64,000 nucleotides of DNA from positions 62,001 to 126,000 of the forward strand of contig SCVN01000015.1 of the NCBI GenBank assembly GCA_004296885.1, in the 5' to 3' direction. Every line of letters begins with the position of its first letter. Positions within the stretch are counted from its first letter, which is position 1. The stretch comes from Nitrospirota bacterium (lineage in GTDB: Bacteria > Nitrospirota > Nitrospiria > Nitrospirales > Nitrospiraceae). The notes under the pieces are model-generated. The model worked only from the letters and a program-made list of their open reading frames with translations, was not told the DNA's origin and made no database searches. Of this stretch, positions 49,281-58,108 are shown in pieces. Position numbers and translations under genes: made by a program.

Positions 49281-49982
49281 CTAGGTGTCGTCGCGCAGGA
49301 CCAACGGCTCGACCTGAAATTGAGATCCCAGCCTCTCCGCTACGGCTTCCGCCTGCTGTTCCGAGGCAAAGCGGCCGACCAGCACACGATATCGGATGCC
49401 CATGGGAAGCTCGACTTGCGCGACGCGCACATCGTGGTATTGAGCTTTGAGCCTCCCCGCCAGCGATTGCGCATTGGCTTGCTCGGCAAACGACGCCACC
49501 TGGATCTGGAGATAGCCCATGGCGCCTGGACGGCCCTGGTAGGCGGTAACGCGCAACTCGATCTGGTCGGTGCCCGCCCCGGTCATGCCGAGGCTCTGGG
49601 CCGCCCCCAACGACAGGTCGAGGATTCGATTCTTGGCGAAGGGCCCCCGGTCGTTGACGCGCACCGTCACCATCCGGCCGTTGCTCAACGACTTCACCTG
49701 CAGGACGGAGCCCAGCGGAAGCGTCCGGTGCGCGGCCGTGAACCGGTGCATGTCGTATCGTTCGCCGTTGGCGGTCTTATGTCCGTGGAACCCCGGTCCA
49801 TACCAGGAAGCCACACCCCGTTCCACATGGCCGATTGGGTATCCAGCCGGATAGCCGGCCGGGGAAACGGTCCTCTGTGGCCCGCCCCCGCAGCCCGGCA
49901 TCAGGCAAATCAGCAGCCACAACGAGAGACAGGAACGGGTGAGGAGGGGCGGAAGAGCGATGCCGTAAGCCTCTTTCAGCAT
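49281..49982 (-). CDS. rlpA: RlpA-like septal ring lipoprotein with SPOR domain
   Basis: 233 residues from ATG 49982. Signal peptide with lipobox ICLMPGC (Cys about residue 31). Double-psi beta-barrel (about 50-145: GVASWYGPGFHGHKTANGERYD ... VRVNDRGPFAKNRILDLS) as in RlpA lytic transglycosylases, then a C-terminal SPOR domain (about 155-230: YLQIQVASFAEQANAQSLA, RVLVGRFASEQQAEAVAERL) that binds denuded septal peptidoglycan. The ATG lies within a repeat motif 4 bases after the stop of the ACT gene. A longer in-frame reading overlaps that gene and is rejected. Confidence 0.9.
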   Translation of the reverse strand: MLKEAYGIALPPLLTRSCLSLWLLICLMPGCGGGPQRTVSPAGYPAGYPIGHVERGVASWYGPGFHGHKTANGERYDMHRFTAAHRTLPLGSVLQVKSLSNGRMVTVRVNDRGPFAKNRILDLSLGAAQSLGMTGAGTDQIELRVTAYQGRPGAMGYLQIQVASFAEQANAQSLAGRLKAQYHDVRVAQVELPMGIRYRVLVGRFASEQQAEAVAERLGSQFQVEPLVLRDDT

Positions 49983-49989
49983 CCTGTTA
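49974..49989. repeat. Solo copy of the stop-codon repeat motif
   Basis: TTTCAGCATCCTGTTA; on the minus strand TAACAGGATGCTGAAA. Its TAA is the stop of the ACT-domain gene and its ATG is the start of rlpA. See 17160 and 8402. Confidence 0.65.
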
Positions 49990-50397
49990 GATTTCGTCCA
50001 AGGACTTGTCCCGGAGCATCGCCAACGCCTTCTGCTGATCGGACACGGTGAGCACCACGATCGCACGCTTCCCCTCGCGAGATGGGGTCAAGTAGGCACA
50101 TTCGATGTTGATCTTGGCCTGTTTGAGCAATTCGGCCACTTCGCTCAGCGCGCCAGGCTTGTTTTCCAGACTTAAGACCAAGGCCGCCTCTTCCCGAAAT
50201 TTGATCTTGCCCTCCGTGAGCGCAACTTTTGCCTTCTCCACATCGTTCACCAACAAGCGCAGGTGCCCGTGGCCTGTGACCTCAGGGGCCGAGAAGGCCT
50301 TGATGTTCACCCCTGCCGCGCCGAGCACCGACGCCACATGGGCCAGGGTGCCCGGTTTGCTTTCCTCGCTGATCACCAATTGCGTTATCGCCGGCAT
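49987..50397 (-). CDS. Tandem ACT-domain protein
   Basis: 136 residues, all of it two ACT domains: residues 1-65 (QLVISEESKPGTLAHVASVLGAAGVNIKAF) and 70-135 (ALVLSLENKPGALSEVAELLKQAKINIECAYL). No catalytic or DNA-binding domain is present. Similar stand-alone tandem ACT proteins are amino-acid-binding regulators; the ligand cannot be inferred. It follows the cupin gene by 48 bases and precedes rlpA by 4, suggesting one transcript. Confidence 0.88.
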   Translation of the reverse strand: MPAITQLVISEESKPGTLAHVASVLGAAGVNIKAFSAPEVTGHGHLRLLVNDVEKAKVALTEGKIKFREEAALVLSLENKPGALSEVAELLKQAKINIECAYLTPSREGKRAIVVLTVSDQQKALAMLRDKSLDEI

Positions 50398-50429
50398 AAT
50401 GTTCGCTCCGTGTTAAACAGGTCGTTTTT

Positions 50430-50457
50430 CTTCACGCTTCACGCTTCACGCTTCTTT
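50430..50457. repeat. Perfect heptad repeat (CTTCACG) at the cupin 3' end
   Basis: CTTCACG occurs three times in tandem, followed by CTTCTTT. The array overlaps the last codons and the stop of the cupin gene (stop at 50446-50448). No inverted arm is visible. Confidence 0.75.
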
Positions 50458-50775
50458 ATACCCATAGAGCCACCGGGCTGTGGCCCCGCCCACGTTGCGC
50501 ACCGAATGGGTGACGTGGGCCGGAATGAAGACTTCCTCTCCAATGTGTGGGCGGAACGTCGCGCCTTGCATCTCCAGCTCCAACTCCCCTTCCAACACTA
50601 TCACCAACTCGTCCGTGTCGTGCACATAGTCTTCCCACACTTGCCCCGGCTGGTCAACCCAGAGGCCGCAGGAGAAGCCGCGGGAGCGCCAGTCCTGCTC
50701 GATCTGCCTACGATCTGCACCCATCTGCTCCATCTTCCGTTCACAAGGGATTGTCGCAGCAACACCTTCTTTCAT
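50446..50775 (-). CDS. Small cupin-domain protein
   Basis: 109 residues. The cupin motif 1 region is TDELVIVLEGELELEMQGATF and motif 2 is IPAHVTHSVRNVGG. In motif 1 the usual HxH is replaced (EDYVHDTDE, with one His earlier), so metal binding may be weak or different. An N-terminal 25 residues with two Cys are not conserved. Probable small-molecule-binding or enzyme role; unknown. The last four residues lie in the heptad repeat, so the C-terminus may have been altered by it. Confidence 0.78.
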   Translation of the reverse strand: MKEGVAATIPCERKMEQMGADRRQIEQDWRSRGFSCGLWVDQPGQVWEDYVHDTDELVIVLEGELELEMQGATFRPHIGEEVFIPAHVTHSVRNVGGATARWLYGYKEA

Positions 50776-51112
50776 TTTTTCGGTCTCTGTGGGGCAATTT
50801 TAACGGCAATCTTCATAGAAGAACTGCGGCCGATAAAGCACAAAGGGGATGCGGCGAGTGGCCTGCATCCCCTCCATGACTGACACAAGCGCCACTGGCG
50901 CTTAGCACGGCTTGCCTAGGACTGAGGGCATCTCCATCGTCGACGGATGATCCTGGTGCGTGCCCTCATGGAGCGGCCGGCCCGATTTATGTCCCGGTCC
51001 TGCACCTGCCCTGACGCCCGCTCCATCCAGACCGTATCGCAGGCCCGTCGCAATCTGATCGCCCGGTGGCGCGCCATGAGTTCCCTCCTGTTCAACCCTG
51101 AATCAGGGCCCT
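50776..51112. other. Intergenic region with two hairpins
   Basis: This 337-base gap has no gene I can support. It contains a hairpin GGGGATGC...GCATCCCC (50845-50872, 8-bp stem, 12-base loop) and a perfect AAGCGCC-ACT-GGCGCTT hairpin (50887-50903). CCCTGA-A-TCAGGG lies near 51099-51111, just after the stop of the next minus-strand gene. None has a good T-tract. They may be transcript ends or processing sites for the minus-strand genes. Confidence 0.45.
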
Positions 51113-51499
51113 TTACGCCAACTGGAACGTCTCATTCAAAAACGCATATTCATAGATGCCGTTCAGGTCCACGCCGGCCATGACCGCCAGCTGCCGCACT
51201 TTCGACCGATAGCCCTTCGGCACGACCAGGTAAAACGGCACGCTCTTGTCGGCCAGCGTCTGCCACCGCTTGTACCGGTCCAGCTTGGTCAGCGAATCCT
51301 CGGTTTCGACCTCGGCGATCCACTCGACCTGGTTGCCGCTCGGGGTAAATTGCCAGCCGAGCACATCCGGCTCGTCGGTTTCCGAACCGGGGTTGATCGT
51401 GACCTTGCACTGGAACGACTTGGCCCAGCGCTGCGCCACCAGACTGACGACCTGGTCGTGGAGCGACGCGATCCTGATCTCCTGAATGATCGTATCCAT
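51113..51499 (-). CDS. Small protein with a possible degenerate PD-(D/E)XK core
   Basis: 128 residues from ATG 51499, with GGAGG eight bases upstream. I do not recognise a named family. The segment EPDVLGWQFT...QVEWIAEVETEDSLT has the layout of a restriction-endonuclease fold (D, then E-x-x-T instead of E-x-K), followed by a helix (KLDRYKRWQTLAD) and a strand FYLVVPKGY. The Thr in place of the catalytic Lys suggests an inactive or variant nuclease fold. No signal peptide. It is 43 bases downstream of the receiver gene, in the nrdJ transcription direction. Confidence 0.7.
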   Translation of the reverse strand: MDTIIQEIRIASLHDQVVSLVAQRWAKSFQCKVTINPGSETDEPDVLGWQFTPSGNQVEWIAEVETEDSLTKLDRYKRWQTLADKSVPFYLVVPKGYRSKVRQLAVMAGVDLNGIYEYAFLNETFQLA

Positions 51500-51542
51500 T
51501 GTCACTCACCTCCTCGCTGCGGACATCGGCGCGCCGTGGTGC

Positions 51543-52004
51543 TCAGGCCCGCGACGCGGCCGCACCGATGCCCAACACCGTCTGCACCGTGCTCAACAGG
51601 CTGTCCGGCAGAAACGGCTTCCGGATACAGACCGCGCCCAAGGTCTGCACGCCATACCGGAGCATGGTCTCATCCGCATAGCCGGTCATAAGGAGCACCT
51701 TGGTCTCCTTCCGAGCGGCTTTCACGACTTCGGCAAGCTGGCAGCCGTTCATCGCCGGCATCTGCACATCCGTCAGCAACAGATGGATCGGCCCCCGATG
51801 CCGTTCACACTGTCGCAACGCTTCGCCCGGACCAGCCGCCTCCAGCACCAGATACCCGGCTTCTTTGAGCATGTCCAGCACCAAGCTCCGCACCAGGGGG
51901 TCATCATCCACCAGCAGTACCGTTGCCGATTCGGCACCCGCAGCCGACGAGCCACACTGCTTCCGGTCACTCTCAAGAGCGGCGCTTTTGATTTTTTGAC
52001 GCAC
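51543..52004 (-). CDS. Stand-alone response-regulator receiver protein
   Basis: 153 residues from a GTG with GGGAG seven bases upstream. A ~28-residue leader is followed by one receiver domain: acidic pair VLLVDDDPLV, phospho-acceptor Asp in LLLTDVQMPAMNG, switch Thr in LLMTGYAD, and Lys in IRKPF. There is no output domain. The sequence style matches the receiver at the end of the hybrid kinase at 61764. It starts 27 bases after the nrdJ stop and is probably co-transcribed with it. Confidence 0.9.
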   Translation of the reverse strand: MRQKIKSAALESDRKQCGSSAAGAESATVLLVDDDPLVRSLVLDMLKEAGYLVLEAAGPGEALRQCERHRGPIHLLLTDVQMPAMNGCQLAEVVKAARKETKVLLMTGYADETMLRYGVQTLGAVCIRKPFLPDSLLSTVQTVLGIGAAASRA

Positions 52005-52031
52005 CTGTCGCTCCCTGACTCCTGATCTTCC

Positions 52032-55000
52032 TTACGAGCAGCCGCTCGTCGCGCCGCAGTTCATGCACTTGAGACAGGTCCCGTTGCGCACCAACGTAAA
52101 CTCCTTGCAGTTTTGACAGGGATCGCCTTCGTAACCTTTCAAGCGCGCCAGCTCGACGGTCGTATAGGTCAGCGTTTCGCGTTTCAGCTCCAGCTTATGC
52201 GCCACCGCGCCGTTGCCGCCGTTTTCGCCGTTGCCGTGTCCGTTGCTGCCGTTGCCGTTCCTGCGCCTGGCCGGAAAGACCTCCGGGCTGATCGAGGAGG
52301 AGGCGAGGGCTTGCGGGTCCGCTTCTTCGCTGTCCTTGCACTCAGGGTCTTGCTCGTCCTTCTTCACCGAATCCATGCGCAGATCTTCCGGTACCACTTG
52401 CGCCAAGTCGTGGCGGCCCAGGTAGGTGATGGCCAACTCGCGGAAGATGTAGTCGATGATCGAGGTGGACATCTTGATCCGGTCGTTCAGCTTGACCGGA
52501 CCGTTGGGCTCGAACCGGGTGAACACGAAGGCCTCGACGAACTCCTCCAGCGGCACCCCGTGCTGGAGTCCCAGCGAAATGGCGATCGCGAAGCAGTTCA
52601 TCAGGCTGCGGAAGGCCGCCCCTTCCTTGTGCATGTCCAGGAAGATCTCGCCCACGGTCCCGTCGCTGTATTCGCCGGTCCGCAGATAGATCTTGTGCCC
52701 GCCCACAATCGCCTTCTGCGTGTAGCCCAACCGCCGTTCCGGCATCCGCCGCCGCCTCGCCAGGTAGCGGACGAGCACCCGCTCGGTGATCTTTTCGGCG
52801 GTCGCCAGCACGTCCCCGCTGGCCGCCGCATCGGCCAGCTCGCCGGAATCCGAGGCCGAGTTGAGCGGCTGACTGAGCTTCGAGCCGTCCCGATAGAGGG
52901 CCACGGCCTTGACCATCGAATGCCAGGACAACAGATAGGAGGCCTTCACCTCCTCCACCGTCGCGTCCGCCGGCATGTTAATGGTCTTGCTGATCGCCCC
53001 GCTGATGAAAGGCTGCGCCGCCGCCATCATCCGGATATGGGCGTCTACGGCGATATACCGCTGGCCCGTGCGGCCGCACCGGTTGGCGCAGTCGAAGACC
53101 GGCAGGTGTTCCGGCAGCAGATGCGGCGCCCCCTCGACGGTCATGGTGCCGCAGCAATAGTCGTTGGCGACGACGATCTGCTCCTGGGTGAACCCGAGCG
53201 CCTTGAGCATGTTGAAGTTCGGCTCGTTGATCTGCGCGTCGGTCAGGCCCAGCTTTTCGCGGCAGAACTCCTCCCCCAGCGTCCACTTGTTGAACGCAAA
53301 CTGGATCTCGAAGGCCTGGCCCAGGCCCGCTTCCAGCCGGTCCAGCGCCGCCCCGTCGAAGCCCTTGGCTTGCAGGCTCTCATGGTTGATGAACGGCGCC
53401 CCCTTGAGCGTCCTGCGGCCGGTGCAGAAGGTGACGATCTCCTGGACCTGCGCCTCGTTGTACCCGAGGGTGACCAGCGCCGGCGGGATGCTTTGGTTGA
53501 TGATCTTGAAGTAACCGCCGCCGGCCAGCTTCTTGAATTTCACGAGTGCAAAGTCCGGCTCGATCCCGGTGGTGTCGCAGTCCATGACGAGGCCGATCGT
53601 GCCGGTGGGGGCAATGCACGTCACCTGCGCGTTGCGGAACCCATACGCCGTGCCCAGTTCCAGCGCCTTGTCCCAGGCCCGCCGCGCTCCGATCAACAGA
53701 TCCGGCGGGCAATATTCCGGCTGAATGCCCTGCGGCTTGATCGTCAGCCCTTCGTACTCCTCCGGCGCCGCATGGTAGGCGGCCCGCCGGTGGTTGCGGA
53801 TGACCCGGAGCATGGGTTCGCGGTTCCGCGCATACCCGTCGAAGGGGCCCAGCTCGGCCGCCATCTCCGCCGAAGCCGCATAGGACTCGCCGGTCAGGAT
53901 CGCCGTCAGCGCCCCGCAAATCGCCAGGGCTTTCGGGGAATCGTAGGGAATCCCCTGCCGCATGAGCACCGTGCCCAGGTTGGCATAGCCCAGCCCCAGC
54001 GTGCGGTAGATGAAGCTCTTTTCGGCAATGGCCTTGCTCGGGAACGAGGCCATCAGCACGCTGATTTCCAAGGCGATGGTCCAGAGCCGCACGGCATGGC
54101 GGAAATCATCCAGCCGCAACTGGCCGTCGGCTTCGTAGAATTCGCTCAGGTTCAGCGAGGCCAGGTTGCAGGCCGTGTCGTCCAGGAACATATATTCGCT
54201 GCAAGGGTTGGACGCATTGATGCGCCCGTCCTCCGGGCAGGTATGCCATTCGTTGATCGTCGTGTCGTACTGCGTGCCGGGATCGGCGCAGATCCAGGCG
54301 GCCCAGGCGATCTTGTCCCAGAGCTCGCGGGCCTTGATGGTCTTGGTGACCTTGCCGTCCGTGCGGCGCTTGAGCGCCCAGTCCCCGTCCTGCTCCAGGG
54401 CCTCGAAGAACCCGTTGGGAATGCGCACGCTGTTGTTGGAATTCTGTCCCGACACGGTCTGGTAGGCCTTACCGTCCCAGTTCGTGTCGTACTCGTGGAA
54501 GACGAAGTGGGTGAACCCTTCCTGGGCATAGGAGAACATCCGCTGGAGATAGGCTTCCGACACAGCCGACTGCCGCGCGGCCTTGATGGCCCGTTTGAGG
54601 GCTTCGTTCTTCGCCGGATCGATCTCGACTTTCATCGTGCCGTTGCCGTCCTGCACGTGACAGGCGCGGAGTACTTCGTTCAGCCGCTGCGCGCAGATCT
54701 TGGAGCCGGTGACCATGGCCGCCACCTTCTGCTCCTCGACCACCTTCCAGTCGACGAACTCTTCGATGTCGGGATGGTCCAGGTCCAGGCAGACCATCTT
54801 GGCCGCACGCCTCGTGGTTCCGCCGGACTTGATGGCGCCGGCCGCCCGGTCGCCGATCCGGAGGAAGGACATCAGGCCGGAGGAACGGCCTCCGCCCGAG
54901 AGGGGCTCGTTGTCCCCGCGCAGCTTGGAGAAGTTCGTGCCGGTGCCGGACCCGTATTTGAACAGCCGCGCCTCCCTGGTCCAGAGGTCCATGATCCCGC

Positions 55001-55586
55001 CCTCGTTGACCAGGTCGTCGTCCACCGCCTGAATGAAACAGGCGTGTGGCTGGGGATGTTCGAAGGCGTTCGTCGCCTTGACCATCTCCTTGCTCTTCGG
55101 ATCGACGTAATAGTGCCCCTGGGACGGGCCGGAGAGGCCGTAGGCGTAGTGCAGACCCGTATTGAACCATTGGGGCGAGTTGGGCGCCGCCATTTGGCGC
55201 GCCAGCATGTAGCACATTTCGTCGTAGAACGAGGACGCGTCTTCGTCCTTGGTGAAGTAACCGTAGCTTTTTCCCCAATAGGTCCAGCAACCGGCCAACC
55301 GATGGAAGACCTGCCGCGCATCCCGCTCGCCCCCCAGCACCGGCGTGCTCTCCTGGGTGAGCAGGGGCTTCCCGTCGGGACCGACCTGGGGCACTCCGGC
55401 CTTCCGGAAGTATTTCTGCGCCAGGATGTCAACGGCGAGTTGGGTCCATTTCTCTGGCACATCGATGTTGTCCAGCTTAAAGACCGTGGAGCCATCAGGA
55501 TTCTTGATCTCTGAGGAACGCTTGGCGAACGGCATGTCCTGATAGGGACTCTGCCCCCGTTGCGTAAATCGACGCTCGATCCTCAC
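52032..55586 (-). CDS. nrdJ: Class II (adenosylcobalamin-dependent) ribonucleotide reductase
   Basis: 1184 residues from GTG 55586, with AGGAGG nine bases upstream. NrdJ reduces ribonucleotides using AdoCbl to generate a thiyl radical and needs no oxygen. Visible: redox Cys in [31 protein letters not shown], the active-site [11 protein letters not shown] (radical Cys and Glu), [24 protein letters not shown], and a C-terminal region with CQNC...CMNC, a zinc-ribbon or reductant-accepting tail. A Gly/Asn-rich linker precedes the tail (about 1115-1135). Expression is probably set by the structured leader and terminator directly upstream. Confidence 0.96.
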   Translation of the reverse strand: MRIERRFTQRGQSPYQDMPFAKRSSEIKNPDGSTVFKLDNIDVPEKWTQLAVDILAQKYFRKAGVPQVGPDGKPLLTQESTPVLGGERDARQVFHRLAGCWTYWGKSYGYFTKDEDASSFYDEMCYMLARQMAAPNSPQWFNTGLHYAYGLSGPSQGHYYVDPKSKEMVKATNAFEHPQPHACFIQAVDDDLVNEGGIMDLWTREARLFKYGSGTGTNFSKLRGDNEPLSGGGRSSGLMSFLRIGDRAAGAIKSGGTTRRAAKMVCLDLDHPDIEEFVDWKVVEEQKVAAMVTGSKICAQRLNEVLRACHVQDGNGTMKVEIDPAKNEALKRAIKAARQSAVSEAYLQRMFSYAQEGFTHFVFHEYDTNWDGKAYQTVSGQNSNNSVRIPNGFFEALEQDGDWALKRRTDGKVTKTIKARELWDKIAWAAWICADPGTQYDTTINEWHTCPEDGRINASNPCSEYMFLDDTACNLASLNLSEFYEADGQLRLDDFRHAVRLWTIALEISVLMASFPSKAIAEKSFIYRTLGLGYANLGTVLMRQGIPYDSPKALAICGALTAILTGESYAASAEMAAELGPFDGYARNREPMLRVIRNHRRAAYHAAPEEYEGLTIKPQGIQPEYCPPDLLIGARRAWDKALELGTAYGFRNAQVTCIAPTGTIGLVMDCDTTGIEPDFALVKFKKLAGGGYFKIINQSIPPALVTLGYNEAQVQEIVTFCTGRRTLKGAPFINHESLQAKGFDGAALDRLEAGLGQAFEIQFAFNKWTLGEEFCREKLGLTDAQINEPNFNMLKALGFTQEQIVVANDYCCGTMTVEGAPHLLPEHLPVFDCANRCGRTGQRYIAVDAHIRMMAAAQPFISGAISKTINMPADATVEEVKASYLLSWHSMVKAVALYRDGSKLSQPLNSASDSGELADAAASGDVLATAEKITERVLVRYLARRRRMPERRLGYTQKAIVGGHKIYLRTGEYSDGTVGEIFLDMHKEGAAFRSLMNCFAIAISLGLQHGVPLEEFVEAFVFTRFEPNGPVKLNDRIKMSTSIIDYIFRELAITYLGRHDLAQVVPEDLRMDSVKKDEQDPECKDSEEADPQALASSSISPEVFPARRRNGNGSNGHGNGENGGNGAVAHKLELKRETLTYTTVELARLKGYEGDPCQNCKEFTLVRNGTCLKCMNCGATSGCS

Positions 55587-55644
55587 AATGTCTCCCTCCT
55601 GCTGGTTATGGGACCCGACTCTGGCTCAACGGCCTGTGGGTGCC

Positions 55645-55684
55645 AAAAAGAAAAGCGAACACCGGGAGTCCGCAGTGTTCGCTT
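55645..55684 (-). terminator. Intrinsic terminator in the nrdJ leader
   Basis: On the minus strand a perfect 10-bp stem (AAGCGAACAC with GTGTTCGCTT, 12-base loop) is followed by TTTTCTTTTT. It lies between the nrdJ promoter and its start codon, so it would stop transcription before nrdJ unless disrupted. Confidence 0.85.
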
Positions 55685-55711
55685 CCGTTCAGGAAACCCC
55701 TGTTCTGGCTT

Positions 55712-55806
55712 GTTCGTCCGGCTGACCCTCGAGTCTGAGAGGTTCAGATCGCGTCATCTGAGGCCCTCGTTCGACATGTGCATCACCTCTAGGAAACCGG
55801 ACGAAC
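55712..55806 (-). ncRNA. Candidate riboswitch aptamer in the nrdJ leader
   Basis: A perfect 10-bp closing stem, GTTCGTCCGG (55806-55797) with CCGGACGAAC (55721-55712), encloses 75 bases. Inside, AGAGGT/ACCTCT and TCAGAT/ATCTGA can form nested helices; an alternative 9-base pairing (55722-55730 with 55739-55747) excludes both. A 9-codon frame (55754-55783) with AGAGGTG upstream also lies inside. It is followed 28 bases later by the terminator. I do not see a standard B12-box, so the class is not assigned; AdoCbl is the obvious candidate ligand. Confidence 0.6.
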
Positions 55807-55809
55807 CGC

Positions 55810-55838
55810 AATATATGGCGAAGCCAACTGTTTGTCAA
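55810..55838 (-). promoter_or_regulatory. Strong sigma-70-like promoter of nrdJ
   Basis: On the minus strand TTGACA (55833-55838), a 17-base spacer and TATATT (55810-55815). This is the best promoter match in the window. Transcription would start near 55803, at the 5' side of the closing stem, giving a leader of about 215 bases. The rest of the gap up to 55977 has no feature I can name. Confidence 0.8.
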
Positions 55839-55977
55839 TACCAAATGTTGTGGGGTCCTGTTGATCGGCAGGGAAAGGCTGTGGATAGAAAAAACGCCGC
55901 GTCCCGTGCGGTTGGGACCCAACTTGATCGTCAGATATCAACAGGCAACCGGGCTGCGGAATGCCCTTGGGAAGGAC

Positions 55978-56352
55978 TTAGTTCGCCTGCTTGAGTCCGA
56001 GCGCTCCGATTTTTTTCGTCACTTGCTCGACGCCTTGCACGGGCCAAAACACTCCTCCGGCTCCGAGCACCAGAACCCGCTCCCCCAGGAAGCTGGTTTC
56101 AAAGAGGCTGAAGAGTCCGTAGCTGCGGCGCACCGTATTCGGACGAACGACGGCCCCGATCACTTGCCGGCCCTGCGGCGTCGTCAGTAGCGCACCCGCC
56201 AGATCCGACTTGCCTTGCGGCCACTGCTCAAGCGCCAGGACCAGACGTTGTTCCAGGAAGGCGACATAGTCCTGCGTCGTCGGATTGGTCAGCGCAAGCC
56301 AGACGCTGATCCCCAGCAGCGCCACGACGAAGCCCAAACTCCGGTTACTCAT
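55978..56352 (-). CDS. Small exported protein, DUF4359-like
   Basis: 124 residues. One N-terminal membrane segment (MSNRSLGFVVALLGISVWLALTNP) precedes DYVAFLEQRL, then a C-terminal part RRSYGLFSLFETSFLGERVLVLGAGGVFWPV. 'TNP..DY..FL' and 'YGLFS' followed by a glycine-rich strand fit DUF4359, a family of unknown function. Probably anchored in the membrane with a periplasmic domain. It ends 140 bases before the nrdJ promoter. Confidence 0.65.
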   Translation of the reverse strand: MSNRSLGFVVALLGISVWLALTNPTTQDYVAFLEQRLVLALEQWPQGKSDLAGALLTTPQGRQVIGAVVRPNTVRRSYGLFSLFETSFLGERVLVLGAGGVFWPVQGVEQVTKKIGALGLKQAN

Positions 56353-56498
56353 GTCCGTTCGCCCCGGCCCATGCCGCCAGACGCCGATGCGACCAATGCG
56401 GCGCCGGCCGGTTTGACAATCGCCCGCTGCTCGCCTATCTTCCGTCCGATTCGCCGTTCATTGCGCGACATCGCATCACACCAGCCTCGGAGGTTGTC

Positions 56499-56792
56499 AT
56501 GTACGTCTGGAGCAAACGCCTTGTGATCGGATTGCTGGCCGCCTTCGGCCTGCTGCTCGTCATGTTTGTCATCGAGGGCCAGGCCGGCGGCACCAGCACG
56601 CTCAAGATGCATACGATACGCTGGATCACCCTGAACTACGCCGGCCTGGTGCTCTGGGTCTTCGTCTGGATGATCGACCAGGCGCGGGTGCGCGGGCAAA
56701 ACGTCTGGCTCTGGCTGCTGCCGTTTCTGTTCGCCCCCCTGCCGACGCTCATGGCCTTCGTCTTGTTCCTCCAGCGACCGATGAAAACCTGA
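56499..56792 (+). CDS. Small integral membrane protein
   Basis: 97 residues with three hydrophobic stretches (about 8-26, 42-60, 68-90) separated by short polar loops; RQNVW-type turn and 'FLQRPMKT' tail. I do not recognise a family. The ATG has GGAGG five bases upstream, which supports it as a real gene. It converges with ampG, the two stops being only a few bases apart. Confidence 0.7.
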   Translation: MYVWSKRLVIGLLAAFGLLLVMFVIEGQAGGTSTLKMHTIRWITLNYAGLVLWVFVWMIDQARVRGQNVWLWLLPFLFAPLPTLMAFVLFLQRPMKT

Positions 56793-56796
56793 TCTC

Positions 56797-58032
56797 TCAC
56801 GACGCCTCCCGCGCCGCCACCTGCCTGCGCAAGGACCAGATCAACCACAGGCCGGGGATGGCGGCCAGGGCGGACAACCCAAAGAACGACGTCCACCCCA
56901 ACAGCTCCACCAACTGAGCCGACGGCCGGCCCAAGAGCACCCGTCCCAACGCTTCCACCGAGGAGAGCGCGGCAAACTGCGTCGCCGTGTACCGGTGATC
57001 GCACAGCCCCATGACCAACGCCACAAACGCCGCGGTCCCCATGCCCCCCGAGAGATTTTCGATCATCACCGCCGCGATGAGCAGGACGTAGCTTTTTCCC
57101 GCCCAGGCCAGCGCCATGAATCCCAGGTTGGACACAGCCTGGAGTATCCCGAAGAGCAGCAGAGCCCGCACCAGCCCCAGCCGAGGCAGCAGCGCGCCCC
57201 CGATCATGGCGCCCCCCAAGGTGGCCCCCAGGCCCAACCCTTTCATCCCTCCCACATCGCTCGGGGAAAATCCGATGCCGGTGATCAAAAACGGGGTGTT
57301 CAAGGCCGCGGCCAGGGCGTCCCCCACCTTGTAGAGGGCCACCAGCAGAAGCAGCGCCCAAGCGGACGGCCGCCCCAGGAATTCCTTCACCGGCGCCCAC
57401 ACCGCTTCGGCGAGGGTGTGGGGCACATCGGGAGGAGTCGGCGGCTCCGGACTCACGACAATCGCGCCTAGTCCGACGGCCATGCACAAGACCATGAGCA
57501 GATAGGTATTCATCCACCCGACCCTGTCGGCCAGGATCAACGCCAATGATCCCGCCACCAGAAGGGCGAGCCGATACCCGGCTACCCACACCGCCGCCCC
57601 CCATCCCCGCTCCTTGGGTTCCAACACATCGGTGCGGTAGGCGTCGAAGACGATGTCCTGCGAGGCCGACAAAAAAGCCACCAACAGAGCCAGCGATCCG
57701 AACATCGGCAGGGCCGTCCGCGGCCCGGTGAGGGCCATGCCCGCCACCCCCGCCATCAAGCCGGCCTGGGTCAGAATCATCCATCCCCGGCGGCGCCCCA
57801 ACCAAGGGGGCACAAATCGGTCCATCACCGGCGCCCAGAGAAATTTGAGGGTATAGGGCAACCCGACCAGGCTGAACCAGCCGATCGTCGCCAAGTCTAC
57901 TCCCTCAACGGTCAGCCAGGCTTGGAGCGTGCCGGAGGTCAGGGCCAGCGGCAAGCCGGAAGCAAATCCGAGCGGTAGCATGACCCCGAGGCGACGATGG
58001 CTGAAGGTCTCGAGGAAGGAAGGCCGGCTCAC
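56797..58032 (-). CDS. ampG: AmpG-like muropeptide permease (MFS)
   Basis: 411 residues from a GTG. About twelve membrane segments. The N-terminus (RRLGVMLPLGFASGLPLALTSGTLQAWL) and the first-half loop (LKFLWAPVMDRFVPPWLGRRRGWM, then SASQDIVFDAYRTDVL) are characteristic of AmpG, which imports GlcNAc-anhydroMurNAc peptides from the periplasm for cell-wall recycling. No ampC- or ampR-like gene is nearby. Confidence 0.9.
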   Translation of the reverse strand: MSRPSFLETFSHRRLGVMLPLGFASGLPLALTSGTLQAWLTVEGVDLATIGWFSLVGLPYTLKFLWAPVMDRFVPPWLGRRRGWMILTQAGLMAGVAGMALTGPRTALPMFGSLALLVAFLSASQDIVFDAYRTDVLEPKERGWGAAVWVAGYRLALLVAGSLALILADRVGWMNTYLLMVLCMAVGLGAIVVSPEPPTPPDVPHTLAEAVWAPVKEFLGRPSAWALLLLVALYKVGDALAAALNTPFLITGIGFSPSDVGGMKGLGLGATLGGAMIGGALLPRLGLVRALLLFGILQAVSNLGFMALAWAGKSYVLLIAAVMIENLSGGMGTAAFVALVMGLCDHRYTATQFAALSSVEALGRVLLGRPSAQLVELLGWTSFFGLSALAAIPGLWLIWSLRRQVAAREAS

Positions 58033-58108
58033 CTGACCGGGGCCGACTGATGGCCGAGCAGGATCGGCAACGGAACGGTGGAGGTCCCTGTGTCATGGGA
58101 CACGGGCA

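Noticed and set aside
50947-51183. A 78-codon plus-strand frame in the cupin/nuclease-like gap
   Set aside because: It overlaps the end of a better-supported minus-strand gene, has no ribosome site and shows arginine-rich composition typical of an antisense frame.
55712-55806. Classical cobalamin riboswitch call for the nrdJ leader
   Set aside because: I could not find the conserved B12-box or the usual multi-arm core; only a generic aptamer-plus-terminator layout is claimed.
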